A stretch of DNA of 64,000 nt from Aurantimicrobium sp. MWH-Uga1 (lineage in GTDB: Bacteria; Actinomycetota; Actinomycetes; Actinomycetales; Microbacteriaceae): NCBI RefSeq assembly GCF_003325955.1, contig NZ_CP030929.1, positions 124,001 through 188,000 of the forward strand, in the 5' to 3' direction. The notes beneath the pieces are model-generated. The model had not been told where the DNA came from, made no database searches, and was given only the letters and a program-made list of their open reading frames with translations. Shown piece after piece: positions 1 to 8,758 of this stretch (positions within the stretch are counted from its first letter, which is position 1; every line of letters starts with the position of its first letter). The position numbers were made by a program, and so were the translations under genes.

Positions 1-2
1 TT

Positions 3-494
3 CACGTTCGTCGTGCTCGCACGGCAGACGTGCCATGGATTCTCGAAGTCACGAAACCATTGGTTGACTCCCGAGTTTTGTTGGGCAAAGACGCTGTCTC
101 TATTTATGAGGCTGTTCAAGAGTTCCGAATCGCCGAAGACAGCGACGGCAACCGCATCGGTTGCGGTGCTCTTCACGTCATGTGGCAAGACTTGGGTGAA
201 ATTCGTACCCTCGCTGTCACTCCCGAATGGCTGGGCAAAGGCGTTGGCGCTGCCATTTTGGCCAGGCTCGTCGACGATGCCACAGAGTTGGGACTTGGGC
301 GACTCTTTTGCCTCACCTTTGAGGTGGACTTCTTTACCCGCCACGGTTTTGTGGAAGTCTCGGACGCCATCATTGATCCTGAAACCTATGCTCAACTGGT
401 GCTTTCGCACGATGAGGGTGTCGCCGAATTCCTGGATCTTGCCCGTGTAAAACCCAACACTCTGGGAAATACAAGGATGCTGCGCGTCCTGTAG
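3..494 (+). CDS. argA: Amino-acid N-acetyltransferase (ArgA-type GNAT), 5' partial
   Basis: The reading frame is open to the left edge, so the gene begins outside the window. The visible part (HVRRARTADVPWI onward) is a GNAT acetyltransferase that resembles the single-domain N-acetylglutamate synthase of actinobacteria (the Rv2747 type), which makes N-acetylglutamate from acetyl-CoA and glutamate at the start of arginine synthesis. Seen features: VRRARTADV at the N-terminus, EAVQEF, the GCGALHV strand, the acetyl-CoA loop around EWLGKGVGAAI, FFTRHGF, and the family C-terminal string VAEFLDLARVKPNTLGN. A GTG at 30 lies inside the conserved N-terminal motif and is not the true start. The stop is at 492-494. 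Assignment to arginine synthesis is by family resemblance. Confidence 0.82.
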   Translation, partial: HVRRARTADVPWILEVTKPLVDSRVLLGKDAVSIYEAVQEFRIAEDSDGNRIGCGALHVMWQDLGEIRTLAVTPEWLGKGVGAAILARLVDDATELGLGRLFCLTFEVDFFTRHGFVEVSDAIIDPETYAQLVLSHDEGVAEFLDLARVKPNTLGNTRMLRVL

Positions 495-507
495 GTAATT
501 TAGGGGC

Positions 508-1149
508 ATGAGCTCTCAGATGCCTGGACAACCTGGACGCCTCTCACCCGCGGTTTATCGCCGCCGCAGATTGGTCGCTCTTCTCGCACTTATTGCTGTC
601 GTTACTGCGGTTGTACTCATCATTGTTCGTCCCGGTCAGGCAACGCCAGAGCCCACCCCCACCGCAACAGCGAAACCCACACCCACCGCTGTTGCATCAG
701 AGACTCCCACCCCTACCCCCACTCCAACAGTTGATGTGTCCTCCTATAAAGAGTGCGCTGTGAAGAACCTCGTGGTGACTCCTGTCACCGATGGTGTGGA
801 TTACCAAGCAGGTGTTTTGCCTAATCTGTCTCTCACTATCCAAAACACAGGAAGTACTGCCTGCTATTACAACGTGGGAACAGCGGCACAGCAGCTCACC
901 ATTACTTCCGGTGCAGAAACGTACTGGGTTTCCACCGACTGCCAAACAGAGAAGTCTGACACGGTCGCCATTTTGGAGCCCGGTGTTGTTTACCCTTCAG
1001 CTCCAGTTGCCTGGCCTCGTGAGCGCAGCGCTCCCGACACCTGTGGTGGCGTGCGCGATCAGGTTCCTGCCGGTGGTGCTTCCTATTACCTCACTGCCAA
1101 GGTGGGCGAAGCAACCTCCAAGACCTCAAGTCAGTTCCTGCTGTACTAG
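508..1149 (+). CDS. Membrane-anchored hypothetical protein with Pro/Thr-rich stalk
   Basis: This is a 213-residue protein that I do not recognise by name. Residues 1-20 are cytoplasmic and basic (YRRRR). One transmembrane helix follows at about 22-43, and then a Pro-Thr-Ala stalk with many TPTP units at about 47-76. The extracytoplasmic domain of about 135 residues has four or five Cys (KECAVKN, STACYYN, STDCQTE, DTCGGV) that could pair as disulfides, and it looks like a beta-sandwich. The layout suggests a type II membrane protein whose domain is held away from the membrane. It starts 13 bp after the acetyltransferase gene on the same strand, so the two may be co-transcribed. Function unknown. 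Confidence 0.75.
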   Translation: MSSQMPGQPGRLSPAVYRRRRLVALLALIAVVTAVVLIIVRPGQATPEPTPTATAKPTPTAVASETPTPTPTPTVDVSSYKECAVKNLVVTPVTDGVDYQAGVLPNLSLTIQNTGSTACYYNVGTAAQQLTITSGAETYWVSTDCQTEKSDTVAILEPGVVYPSAPVAWPRERSAPDTCGGVRDQVPAGGASYYLTAKVGEATSKTSSQFLLY

Positions 1150-1177
1150 CACTTTTCTTTGAACGCCTGAAGGGCGT

Positions 1178-2479
1178 ATGCTCGACCTCGTGACAAGTCC
1201 CTGGCTTGCCGACCCCGATGTTGTGGTTCCCGGCACTGTTCGCGCAGTCGTGCGCGACTCATGGTCGCGCGCGGAACAAAGCCAACTTGATCCTGATCGG
1301 ATGCTCTCTCCACTTCTCTTTGAAAGCAGTGAACTTCACGACTATCGGGAAGCACACCCCCTGGCTCAAATGATGCCGGTTATTCGCAAGCTTCTTGTGC
1401 GCGATGCAGATAACGATTCAGGAATGCTCGTTGCTGTGGGGGACGCGATGGGACGCTTGCTTTGGGTTGAAGGTGACCAAGGGCTCAAGTCTCGTGCCGA
1501 GTCAATGATGTTTGTTGAAGGCTCTGACTGGAGTGAATCCGTGGCGGGAACCTCAGCACCGGGAACAGCCCTTGCCTTGGATCACGCGATTCAGATTCGC
1601 CGGGATGAGCATTACAACCGTCTTGTTCACGCCTGGAGTTGCACGGCTGTTCCTGTTCACGACCCAGAGACCAAAGCCATTATTGGTGTTATTGATATCA
1701 CCGGGGGAGACCAAGCGGTGGATCGTCACACCATGCCACTGGTTGAGGCAACGGCTCACGCTGTTGAGACAGAGCTCATGGTGAGCAGGCTTCGCAGTCG
1801 TGATGCCGCATCCTCGCGGTCAGCTGCGAACTCCAAGTTTGTCTTGTTCAATAACTTGCCTTCTTCAGTGAAGAACAAATCAGCTCGGGCGACACTGCAC
1901 ATCCTTGGCCGAGATACAGCACTTCTCACCATTGGAGATCGCTCCCTCGAGTTGACTCAACGTCATGCAGAAATTATGACGCTGCTGGCCTGGAACCGTT
2001 CGGGGTTATCTGCCGAACGGTTGTCAGAGCTGTTGTGGGGAGACCCTTATGCCACGTCTCGCTTGCGCCCAGAAATGGTGCGCTTGCGCAAGCTCCTGGA
2101 GAAGTTCCAGCCGGGGATTGCACCAGAGTCTAAGCCGTATCGCCTCCCGGAGCAGGTTGAGATAGATGCCCAGCACGTCGTGGCTTTGCTGGATCGTGGC
2201 GCCCACCGGGCAGCGTTGTCCGCGTTCCGCGGGACGCTGCTTCCGGACTCGGTCTCACCGGGTATTGAAGAGATTCGAAACGAAGTGTGTTCGCACCTGC
2301 GTGAGTCACTCCTCAGTGATGCTTCGGTGGAAGTTCTGATGGACTACGCCAACTCCGAGCAAGGCTTAGAAGATCTTGATGTGTGGCATCAGGTGCTGAA
2401 GATGTTGCCGGCAAAGTCCCCCAAGCGTGCCCATGTGGTTGCTCATGTGGAGAATCTCGTCTTCCTGCAAGGGCAGTAA
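1178..2479 (+). CDS. GAF-domain transcriptional regulator next to aldehyde dehydrogenase
   Basis: This 433-residue protein has an N-terminal sensory region with a GAF-like domain (about 60-200). Landmarks are RESW-like VRDSWSRAEQS near residue 25, the GMLVAVGDAMGRLLW strand, EGSDWSESVAGTSAPGTAL and IIGVIDITGG, which are typical of AcoR-type GAF sensors. After a linker, the C-terminal part (about 240-320) has a predicted winged helix (LTQRHAEIMTLLAW, LSAERLSELLWGD, RPEMVRLRKLLE) of the OmpR/SARP type instead of the sigma-54 AAA domain of AcoR. Such proteins accompany aldehyde dehydrogenase genes in actinobacteria, and this one precedes such a gene by 89 bp on the same strand. It probably controls that gene in response to an alcohol or aldehyde signal; the ligand is unknown. 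Confidence 0.78.
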   Translation: MLDLVTSPWLADPDVVVPGTVRAVVRDSWSRAEQSQLDPDRMLSPLLFESSELHDYREAHPLAQMMPVIRKLLVRDADNDSGMLVAVGDAMGRLLWVEGDQGLKSRAESMMFVEGSDWSESVAGTSAPGTALALDHAIQIRRDEHYNRLVHAWSCTAVPVHDPETKAIIGVIDITGGDQAVDRHTMPLVEATAHAVETELMVSRLRSRDAASSRSAANSKFVLFNNLPSSVKNKSARATLHILGRDTALLTIGDRSLELTQRHAEIMTLLAWNRSGLSAERLSELLWGDPYATSRLRPEMVRLRKLLEKFQPGIAPESKPYRLPEQVEIDAQHVVALLDRGAHRAALSAFRGTLLPDSVSPGIEEIRNEVCSHLRESLLSDASVEVLMDYANSEQGLEDLDVWHQVLKMLPAKSPKRAHVVAHVENLVFLQGQ

Positions 2480-2521
2480 TTCCCCTTCGCAACTTTCTGC
2501 AACCTTTCGCTCCCTAATGTT

Positions 2522-2543
2522 GTACTGCCATATCCGGCACTAC
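2522..2543. promoter_or_regulatory. Imperfect dyad upstream of the aldehyde dehydrogenase gene
   Basis: GTACTGCC at 2522-2529 and GGCACTAC at 2536-2543 form an inverted repeat with one mismatch per arm and a 6-bp spacer, in the 89-bp gap between the GAF regulator and the aldehyde dehydrogenase. Position and symmetry suit an operator for the adjacent regulator. No known consensus was matched, so the role is inferred. Confidence 0.3.
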
Positions 2544-2568
2544 GACAAAGACGTCGAAAGGTACATAA

Positions 2569-4092
2569 ATGACTGTCTATGCAAACCCCGGCACACCTAA
2601 TGCCGTCATCACGTTCAACCACAAATACGACAACTTCATTGGTGGCAAGTATGTTGCACCGTCGTCTGGTGAATACTTCGAGAACATCACGCCAGTAACT
2701 GGCCAGGTGTTCTGCGAGATCGCCCGCGGTAATGCCAAAGATGTTGACATGGCTGTTGCAGCAGGATGGAAAGCCTTCGAAACCTGGGGTAAGACCAGTG
2801 CCACCGAACGTGCCATCATCTTGAACAAGATTGCTGACCGTATGGAAGCAAACCTGGAGCTCCTTGCTGTTGCAGAGACCTGGGATAACGGTAAGCCTGT
2901 TCGTGAAACCATGGCCGCAGACATTCCTCTGGCCATTGACCACTTCCGCTACTTCGCTGGTGCCATTCGTGCTCAAGAAGGCGGCATTTCCGAACTTGAC
3001 CACAACACCGTGGCCTACCACTTCCACGAGCCACTGGGTGTAGTTGGCCAGATCATTCCCTGGAACTTCCCCATCCTGATGGCTGTCTGGAAGCTTGCAC
3101 CAGCACTGGCTGCAGGTAACTGCATCGTGCTCAAGCCAGCCGAACAAACCCCAGCATCGATCCACGTACTCCTGGATCTGATCAAGGACCTCATTCCAGA
3201 TGGTGTGCTCAACATTGTTAACGGTTTCGGTATCGAAGCTGGTGCACCTCTTGCCTCTCACAACAACATCCGCAAGATTGCGTTCACTGGTGAAACCACC
3301 ACTGGTCGCCTCATCATGCAGTACGCAAGTGAGAACCTCATTCCTGTCACACTCGAGCTCGGTGGAAAGAGCCCCAACATCTTCTTCGAAGACGTTGCAG
3401 CTCAGAAGGACGCCTACTACGAGAAGGCACAGGAAGGTTTCACCATGTTCGCCCTGAACCAGGGTGAAGTGTGCACCTGTCCTTCCCGTGCACTGATTCA
3501 GGGCTCCATCTATGACGGGTTCATGGCTGACGCTCTGCCTCGTGTGGGCAAGATCATCCAGGGCAACCCTCTGGACACCAACACCATGATTGGTGCACAG
3601 GCATCCAATGACCAGCTGGAGAAGATCCTCAGCTACATCGACATTGGTAAGGCTGAAGGTGCCAAGGTTCTCATCGGTGGTGAACGTGCAGACCTCGGTG
3701 GTGAACTCTCCGGTGGTTACTACGTCCAGCCCACTGTCTTCGAAGGTAAGAATTCCATGCGTATCTTCCAAGAGGAAATCTTTGGCCCTGTGGTGTCCGT
3801 CACCTCCTTCAAGGACTACGACGACGCCATCAGCATCGCCAACGACACCCTCTATGGTCTTGGCGCAGGTGTATGGAGCCGTACCGGTGACATCGCTTAC
3901 CGTGCTGGTCGTGCCATTGAGGCAGGGCGCGTGTGGACCAACACCTACCACCAGTACCCTGCTCACGCTGCCTTCGGTGGCTACAAGCAGTCTGGTATCG
4001 GTCGCGAGAACCACAAGATGATGCTCGATCACTACCAGCAGACCAAGAACCTCTTGGTCTCCTACGCAGAAGGACCCATGGGCTTCTTCTAA
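2569..4092 (+). CDS. NAD-dependent aldehyde dehydrogenase (acetaldehyde-type)
   Basis: This 507-residue enzyme of the aldehyde dehydrogenase superfamily oxidises an aldehyde to the carboxylic acid with NAD+. The catalytic Cys is C302 in [11 protein letters not shown], the general base is E263 in LELGGKSPN, and the oxyanion Asn is N165 in PWNFP. The nucleotide-binding part includes FTGETTTGR, and [10 protein letters not shown] precedes it. The CTCPSR context is typical of the ExaC/AldB-type acetaldehyde dehydrogenases used in ethanol and other short-chain alcohol catabolism. The ATG follows CGAAAGGTACATAA. The preceding GAF regulator and the following DUF779 gene match a recurrent actinobacterial arrangement. 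Substrate is inferred from family and context. Confidence 0.93.
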   Translation: MTVYANPGTPNAVITFNHKYDNFIGGKYVAPSSGEYFENITPVTGQVFCEIARGNAKDVDMAVAAGWKAFETWGKTSATERAIILNKIADRMEANLELLAVAETWDNGKPVRETMAADIPLAIDHFRYFAGAIRAQEGGISELDHNTVAYHFHEPLGVVGQIIPWNFPILMAVWKLAPALAAGNCIVLKPAEQTPASIHVLLDLIKDLIPDGVLNIVNGFGIEAGAPLASHNNIRKIAFTGETTTGRLIMQYASENLIPVTLELGGKSPNIFFEDVAAQKDAYYEKAQEGFTMFALNQGEVCTCPSRALIQGSIYDGFMADALPRVGKIIQGNPLDTNTMIGAQASNDQLEKILSYIDIGKAEGAKVLIGGERADLGGELSGGYYVQPTVFEGKNSMRIFQEEIFGPVVSVTSFKDYDDAISIANDTLYGLGAGVWSRTGDIAYRAGRAIEAGRVWTNTYHQYPAHAAFGGYKQSGIGRENHKMMLDHYQQTKNLLVSYAEGPMGFF

Positions 4093-4135
4093 ATCGGCAC
4101 TATCAAACAGGCAACAAACACGGGAGAATCATTAC

Positions 4136-4528
4136 ATGGACTACACGAGGGTTGATTACACGCAAGAAGCCGCTGAGCTTCTGCGCAAGATGACACTCAA
4201 GCACGGTCCGTTGATGTTTCACCAGTCGGGGGGCTGCTGTGATGGCAGCTCCCCGATGTGTTACCCCGTCGGGATGTTTCGGGTCGGGGGATCCGACGTC
4301 CTGCTGCAAAAACTCGAGATTGACGGCCTGGACCCCATCGAGTTTTATATGTCGGCATCGCAGTATGAGTATTGGAAATATACCCACCTCACCGTTGATG
4401 TGGTGAAGGGTCGAGGTAGCGGATTCTCGGTTGAAGCTCCCGAGGGAGTTCGTTTCATGATTCGCTCACGCATGCTCACCGACGAGGAGATCGAACACTT
4501 CGGTCTTCTCAAAGCTGAGGCTGTTTAG
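4136..4528 (+). CDS. DUF779 domain protein, partner of aldehyde dehydrogenase
   Basis: This 130-residue protein matches the DUF779 family. Key features are the Gly/Cys-rich stretch FHQSGGCCDGSSPMCYP (about residues 27-43), followed by the FRVGGSDVLL strand and the C-terminal FSVEAPEGVRFMIRSR block. The family is found next to acetaldehyde dehydrogenase genes in many bacteria, and its biochemical role is not established; the conserved Cys cluster suggests metal binding or redox chemistry. The gene starts 43 bp after the dehydrogenase gene and is probably co-transcribed with it. Its last codons overlap the last codons of the convergent radA gene by 4 bp, with no terminator in between. Confidence 0.85.
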   Translation: MDYTRVDYTQEAAELLRKMTLKHGPLMFHQSGGCCDGSSPMCYPVGMFRVGGSDVLLQKLEIDGLDPIEFYMSASQYEYWKYTHLTVDVVKGRGSGFSVEAPEGVRFMIRSRMLTDEEIEHFGLLKAEAV

Positions 4529-5889
4529 AAGGCAGCGTCAATTTCGCGCTCGCGGGCATCTTTTGCAGTGTCAAAGGCTGCCTTGAGTGCAGAGCGCAAT
4601 GTTCCCACATTGTGATCAATGCGAGTGCTAAAGCCCAAGCGGGTCGCTTCGGCATCACGCTGCTTACCGCCAGTGACGGGCCGAATTTCTCCAGCCAAGG
4701 AAATTTCACCAAAAGCCGCCACAGTATGCGCAATTGGCTTGTCATGGAATGCACTCGCCACGGCAATAGCAATCGCTAGGTCAGCACCAGGCTCATTCAA
4801 TCGAACACCGCCCACAGTGGAGACATAGACATCTTTGTCACTGAGTTTGAGTCCTGCTCGGCGCTCTAAGACAGCCAGCAACATGGCAACACGTGAGCTG
4901 TCTAACCCGTTGGTGACTCGACGAGGATTGGGAGCACTGCTGGGAACCACAAGCGCTTGGATTTCCACGGGAAGAGGTCTCTTGCCTTCCAGGGCAACCG
5001 TCGCACACGTTCCGGAAACAGCAACGGAAGACCGACTCAGGAATAAGCCGCTGGGGTCAGGGACTTCGGCGATGCCGTCACCTGTCATTTCGAAGCAGCC
5101 CACCTCGTCAGTGGGGCCAAAGCGGTTCTTGAGTGCGCGGACAAAGCGCAAGGCGGTTTGACGGTCTCCTTCGAAGTGGCAGACAACATCAACCAAGTGT
5201 TCGAGAAGGCGGGGCCCGGCAATGGTGCCGTCTTTGGTGACGTGACCAACGAGAAGAATGGGGAGGTTTCGTTCTTTCGCTACGCGAATGAGAACGCTAG
5301 TGACCTCGCGAACCTGGCTGGGTCCCCCAGCCAGACCATCCACCGCAGAGCTGGCAACAGTCTGTACGGAGTCAACAATGAGCAAGGCAGGTTGTACTGC
5401 ATCAATTTGGCCGATGATGGTCGACAAATCTGTCTCAGCTGCAAGGTAGAGATTTTCGGTGAGCGCGCCCGTGCGCGACGCACGCAAACGTACTTGACTG
5501 ACGGACTCTTCCGCGCTGACATAGAGAACTTTGATGTCTGTCTTGGCAGCGCGAGATGCCACCTCGAGAAGCAGAGTGGACTTTCCTACGCCAGGTTCTC
5601 CAGAAAGCAGGATGGCAGCACCGGGGACTATTCCCCCACCCAGCACACGGTCAAACTCGTTGATTCCGCTGGCCCAGTGGGAGAGTTCACCATCGACCGG
5701 AATTTCCGTGATGGGCCGAGCAGCATTCTCTTCGCTGACAAATACAGGGGTCATCTTGACTTGGATACCGGTCTTTGTGGACTCTTCCACGACGGTGCCC
5801 CATGCCTGGCATTCACCACAACGGCCAACCCACTTAACCGTGGTCCAACCACATTCAGTGCAGGTGTATCCAGGAGTTGCTTTGGCCAT
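4525..5889 (-). CDS. radA: DNA repair protein RadA (Sms)
   Basis: This 454-residue RecA-like ATPase takes part in processing recombination intermediates by branch migration. Seen features: an N-terminal zinc ribbon with C10, C13, C24 and C27; Walker A GEPGVGKST at 97-105; the Walker B strand PALLIVDSVQT; the RadA-specific KNRFG motif at 254-258; and a C-terminal Lon-protease-like domain (about 285-454) with VGGVRLNEPGADLAIA. Length and motif order are standard. The start ATG lies just after the divergent tRNA-Ser promoter region. The gene is convergent with the DUF779 gene and their ends overlap. Confidence 0.97.
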   Translation of the reverse strand: MAKATPGYTCTECGWTTVKWVGRCGECQAWGTVVEESTKTGIQVKMTPVFVSEENAARPITEIPVDGELSHWASGINEFDRVLGGGIVPGAAILLSGEPGVGKSTLLLEVASRAAKTDIKVLYVSAEESVSQVRLRASRTGALTENLYLAAETDLSTIIGQIDAVQPALLIVDSVQTVASSAVDGLAGGPSQVREVTSVLIRVAKERNLPILLVGHVTKDGTIAGPRLLEHLVDVVCHFEGDRQTALRFVRALKNRFGPTDEVGCFEMTGDGIAEVPDPSGLFLSRSSVAVSGTCATVALEGKRPLPVEIQALVVPSSAPNPRRVTNGLDSSRVAMLLAVLERRAGLKLSDKDVYVSTVGGVRLNEPGADLAIAIAVASAFHDKPIAHTVAAFGEISLAGEIRPVTGGKQRDAEATRLGFSTRIDHNVGTLRSALKAAFDTAKDAREREIDAAF

Positions 5890-5922
5890 GCGGACAGCCT
5901 AGCTGTGGCGGCGGACAGTGGA

Positions 5923-5952
5923 TTGGTGGCGTGCGCAAGCTGTGCGTAAACT
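5923..5952 (+). promoter_or_regulatory. Candidate promoter of tRNA-Ser
   Basis: TTGGTG at 5923-5928 and TAAACT at 5947-5952 are separated by 18 bp and would start transcription about 4-5 bp before the tRNA gene. The match to the sigma-70 consensus is only moderate; the position supports it. Confidence 0.4.
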
Positions 5953-5962
5953 CTTTAATACT

Positions 5963-6052
5963 GGTTCCGTGTCCGAGCGGCCGAAGGTGCAACTCTCGAA
6001 AAGTTGTGTACGTGAAAGCGTACCGTGGGTTCAAATCCCACCGGGACCGCCA
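5963..6052 (+). tRNA. tRNA-Ser (anticodon CGA)
   Basis: The gene is 90 nt long and includes an encoded CCA end. The acceptor stem GGTTCCG (5963-5969) pairs with CGGGACC (6042-6048), with G as discriminator at 6049. The anticodon stem CAACT/AGTTG encloses the loop CTCGAAA, giving CGA, which reads UCG. The long variable arm TACGTGAAAGCGTA is diagnostic of serine tRNAs. The T arm is GTGGG-TTCAAAT-CCCAC. It is a typical site for integrative elements, and a partial copy of its 3' end is found at 13042-13058. Confidence 0.96.
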
Positions 6053-6072
6053 TAGGAAGTCGTTAGACAAAG

Positions 6073-6104
6073 AAAACACCTGAATGTTTTTATTCAGGTG
6101 TTTT
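6073..6104. terminator. Terminator after tRNA-Ser (bidirectional)
   Basis: A 13-bp perfect inverted repeat, AAAACACCTGAAT (6073-6085) and ATTCAGGTGTTTT (6092-6104), with a 6-nt loop. The T-run on the plus strand and the A-run on its other side allow it to act in both directions, ending tRNA-Ser transcripts and those of the leftward kinase gene. Confidence 0.85.
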
Positions 6105-6137
6105 CCTATGTGCGGTCAACTCCCGCGTGCTGATTAA

Positions 6138-7862
6138 TCAATTTCTTTGCAGAAGCGGAACTGTCGCTTCAAGAACGACTCGGTTGGCGTCGTTTTTTCT
6201 TGTCCACATGATGGTGAGATCATTCAACAGTTGTGTACCCAATCCTGGAGTAGATGCTTCGGATACAGGGAAACCATTGTTTGATACCACTAACAAAATG
6301 TCTTGACCTTTCGGATCTAGGGCTAAGTGGACATCCACCTCAGTAGCGTCTCCATGACGGATGGCATTGGAAATGGCTTCCCGGAGAATCTCAGCAAGTA
6401 CTCTGTTTGTTCCCTCTGACGCTTCAATGTGCTGTGTGAGATCTAGAGAAATATCTAGGTTGATGGCGACAGCACCGCTCCAGAGCTCGATGAGCTCCTG
6501 TATTGATTCTTCGATATTTTGTGTTTTGGTGTCAGGTTCCTTCAACAGCAAGAGTGCTTCAGCTATTGGTTGTCGAACATACTCAATATCTTTTTTGGTC
6601 AGTTTGGTGTTCGGAGCGAACTGTTCAAGCCTGAGAAGCGATGCCCAAATAGCATCTTGTATTGGGCCGTGGAGCACTCGTGACATCGATTCTTCAAATT
6701 GCCGAGCCTCGGAATTCTCACTCACAATTTCTCGCCTGACTTCGTTGTTAGCCAGTGTTAGTTCTGAATTTAGATCTTTGAGCATTCTGCGAGAAGTACC
6801 CACGAGAGCAATAGTTGTGAGGATTGCGACAAAGTAGAAGAACAACATGATGATTTTGTCGTACGAATTGATTTCCGAGATGAGGAAGAAAAACCATCCA
6901 CCCAAGACAGATAGAACAAAGGGAACAGTGATGAAGAGGATTATTCGAGCAGGTAGGCCCCAGTGCTGAGGAACTTGGTTCCAAAAAAACCTGAATAGAA
7001 CGAGCACGCCGAGAAAAATTATCGAAAATACAAGAGAATTCGCCAAGGTATTTGGTTTGTTATAGCTTGCGAGAGAAGTCAGTAGTGGGAAGTACATCCA
7101 CAACACTGATATCAATGGGTACACAGGGTTCCCAGTGAATGTTTGACGAATCAAATTGCGAAGTGCAATCTTTGTTTCTGGAACTTCCAGTTTGGATTCC
7201 AGATCTAGTCGTGCTCCACGCCCTAGTTGATAGCTCAATGGTCTGACGACGGTATCTATTAAGTCTTTGAGTCTTTCTGCATCATGAGAAGAGTTATTTC
7301 CGTCTGCTAAGGCAAGAGAACTAGAAAGCTGGGTCTCAATGTTTGAAATGAGAGATTGTTTTCTGCTTTGCAACCTACTGTGCAAATCAAGCTGTGTGTT
7401 TTTTGATGTAGCGAGCAACGTCGCCAGTTGAGAGTTTTGACGCGAAAAGTCTCGCGCGGAAGCTATTAGATACCCCATGACAACTAGCACAATGAGTTGG
7501 TTTGCCTGCGCAGCTCCAAATCTTGCCCAGAATTGGCTGCTATCCGTTATTCCAAAATTTTGAAGTAACCAGTCAAATGTCGTTAATCTGAGCAAGATCG
7601 ACGTTTCAAAAAGAATGAGAGTGCTTAAGGGCCTCAGCCACGTGGGTAAACGTGGATTAAGCACGTAACGGCCACATGCCAGAACTAATGCCATTGGGAG
7701 AAACGGAAGAGCATTTGCCAACCAAAAAAGCGGCATCTTTCCTTCAAGATCGACTTTAAAGTCCACCAATAGAGCGCCATTGAGTTGGATGAACAAAAGT
7801 AGCGCAACTGAGATCCAATTGATCGCTTCTTTGCGACCGAGGCTTCTCCAAAAATCAATCAT
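6138..7862 (-). CDS. Membrane sensor histidine kinase
   Basis: The protein has 574 residues. The N-terminal half is membrane-embedded with two hydrophobic blocks: three to four helices at about 13-135, and four more at about 250-355 after a soluble segment (140-240). The C-terminal part carries a HisKA_3-like helix with H398 (SRVLHGPIQDAI) as likely phospho-acceptor, and a HATPase domain with N-box EILREAISNAIRHG (491-504), G1 at SNNGFPV (527-533) and G2 at PGLGTQLLND. This matches NarL-type kinases that pair with LuxR-type regulators. The downstream reader is the adjacent regulator, whose stop overlaps this start by 4 bp (ATGA). The two soluble segments may sense a membrane or cytosolic signal; no known sensor domain is recognised. 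The gene is more A+T-rich than the housekeeping genes nearby. Confidence 0.88.
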   Translation of the reverse strand: MIDFWRSLGRKEAINWISVALLLFIQLNGALLVDFKVDLEGKMPLFWLANALPFLPMALVLACGRYVLNPRLPTWLRPLSTLILFETSILLRLTTFDWLLQNFGITDSSQFWARFGAAQANQLIVLVVMGYLIASARDFSRQNSQLATLLATSKNTQLDLHSRLQSRKQSLISNIETQLSSSLALADGNNSSHDAERLKDLIDTVVRPLSYQLGRGARLDLESKLEVPETKIALRNLIRQTFTGNPVYPLISVLWMYFPLLTSLASYNKPNTLANSLVFSIIFLGVLVLFRFFWNQVPQHWGLPARIILFITVPFVLSVLGGWFFFLISEINSYDKIIMLFFYFVAILTTIALVGTSRRMLKDLNSELTLANNEVRREIVSENSEARQFEESMSRVLHGPIQDAIWASLLRLEQFAPNTKLTKKDIEYVRQPIAEALLLLKEPDTKTQNIEESIQELIELWSGAVAINLDISLDLTQHIEASEGTNRVLAEILREAISNAIRHGDATEVDVHLALDPKGQDILLVVSNNGFPVSEASTPGLGTQLLNDLTIMWTRKNDANRVVLEATVPLLQRN

Positions 7863-8509
7863 GATTGTGGGCGCTTGGGGAGGCCACTCTCTGCTACAAA
7901 AATTCTCACTGCTTCAACTCGTGGCGAAATAAGGTCGTCTTGTGACAGTCCAAAGACTTTAAAGATTCCACGGATGATCTGTTCTACCGAAGAAATAGTC
8001 ACCCCACGTTGCCGAGCTATTTCTTTATTGGAGAGTCCTTGGGCCATCATCTGCAAAATCTCTCTTTGAGTTTTTGTCAACATACCCAGACCGCCCACTC
8101 GCTGCCGGTCATGTCGTAGTGATTCTGTTTTGCCACGCATCGCCTCTTGGACAGCTGTTACTAAAGCATCAGTTGACTTAATGATGCTCTTTCTGAGGTA
8201 CGCAACACCTTCTGGAATTCTTGCGTCTTTCATCCCAGCACTGACAGTGTCTCCGTGACGGCTCAGAAGAATAGGAGTGATGTCGGGTCTGATCTTGCGA
8301 ACAAGTTGAACAAATTCAATACCGTTCGGACCAATGCCCAAATCAATGTCTACGAGAACTGCGTCTGGATCAAATTCACGAAGCGCACGCTTTGCTAAGA
8401 GAGCTGAAGTAGAAAGCTGTGCTTGAAAGCCTGCACTGGTTAACGCAGTTGTGATGAGCGAGCCAGTGAACTCGTCATCTTCGACAATGAGAATTCGACG
8501 CTGAAACAT
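7859..8509 (-). CDS. Response regulator, receiver plus LuxR-type DNA-binding domain
   Basis: The protein has 216 residues. The receiver domain (1-125) has the acidic pair D11/D12, phospho-acceptor D54 in VLVDIDLG, S83 in place of the usual Thr/Ser, and K107 in YLRKSI. The C-terminal domain (about 142-190) is a LuxR/NarL helix-turn-helix, with LTKTQREILQMMAQGLSNKE then IARQRGVTISSVEQII as turn and recognition helix. It precedes the histidine kinase on the same strand with a 4-bp overlap, so the pair is translated together. Likely targets are the nearby genes for surface proteins, because the divergent spacer (8510-8758) and a later spacer share repeated motifs; this is an inference. Confidence 0.92.
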   Translation of the reverse strand: MFQRRILIVEDDEFTGSLITTALTSAGFQAQLSTSALLAKRALREFDPDAVLVDIDLGIGPNGIEFVQLVRKIRPDITPILLSRHGDTVSAGMKDARIPEGVAYLRKSIIKSTDALVTAVQEAMRGKTESLRHDRQRVGGLGMLTKTQREILQMMAQGLSNKEIARQRGVTISSVEQIIRGIFKVFGLSQDDLISPRVEAVRIFVAESGLPKRPQS

Positions 8510-8758
8510 CTTTTGGCCCTTCGGTTAAATGTCAGTTTCTCATCATTCAGGTTCATACAGATGAGCAAATCAGGGGTATGCCACTGAAAGCAACAACCTG
8601 CATCTACAAGCAAAAACTTAACTATTCAATAGTTAGCCACTGAAAACGAGGTTCAGGTTTTGAAGACCTTTGTATTTTGACACCGTCTCATCTGAATTGT
8701 TGAGCGAGCTCATGATTTATTCACGAAAGCTTCGTGAATACGCAAATGGAAGTATTTC
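8510..8758. promoter_or_regulatory. Divergent control region between response regulator and surface protein
   Basis: This 249-bp spacer must hold promoters for both directions. It carries two copies of GCCACTGAAA (8580-8589, 8636-8645), two copies of TTCAGGTT (8546-8553, 8652-8659), a perfect 8-bp palindromic pair TAACTATT/AATAGTTA around one base (8619-8635), and a perfect 9-bp pair ATTCACGAA/TTCGTGAAT (8719-8739) just before the surface-protein start. No clear -35/-10 pair could be chosen. Confidence 0.5.

Noticed and set aside
2443-4032. 529-codon open frame antisense to the aldehyde dehydrogenase gene
   Set aside because: Long antisense frames arise from codon bias in a highly expressed gene. 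This one has no recognisable domain and overlaps an intact enzyme gene.
5158-5949. 263-codon open frame opposite radA
   Set aside because: It is the antisense shadow of radA, whose motifs are complete on the other strand.
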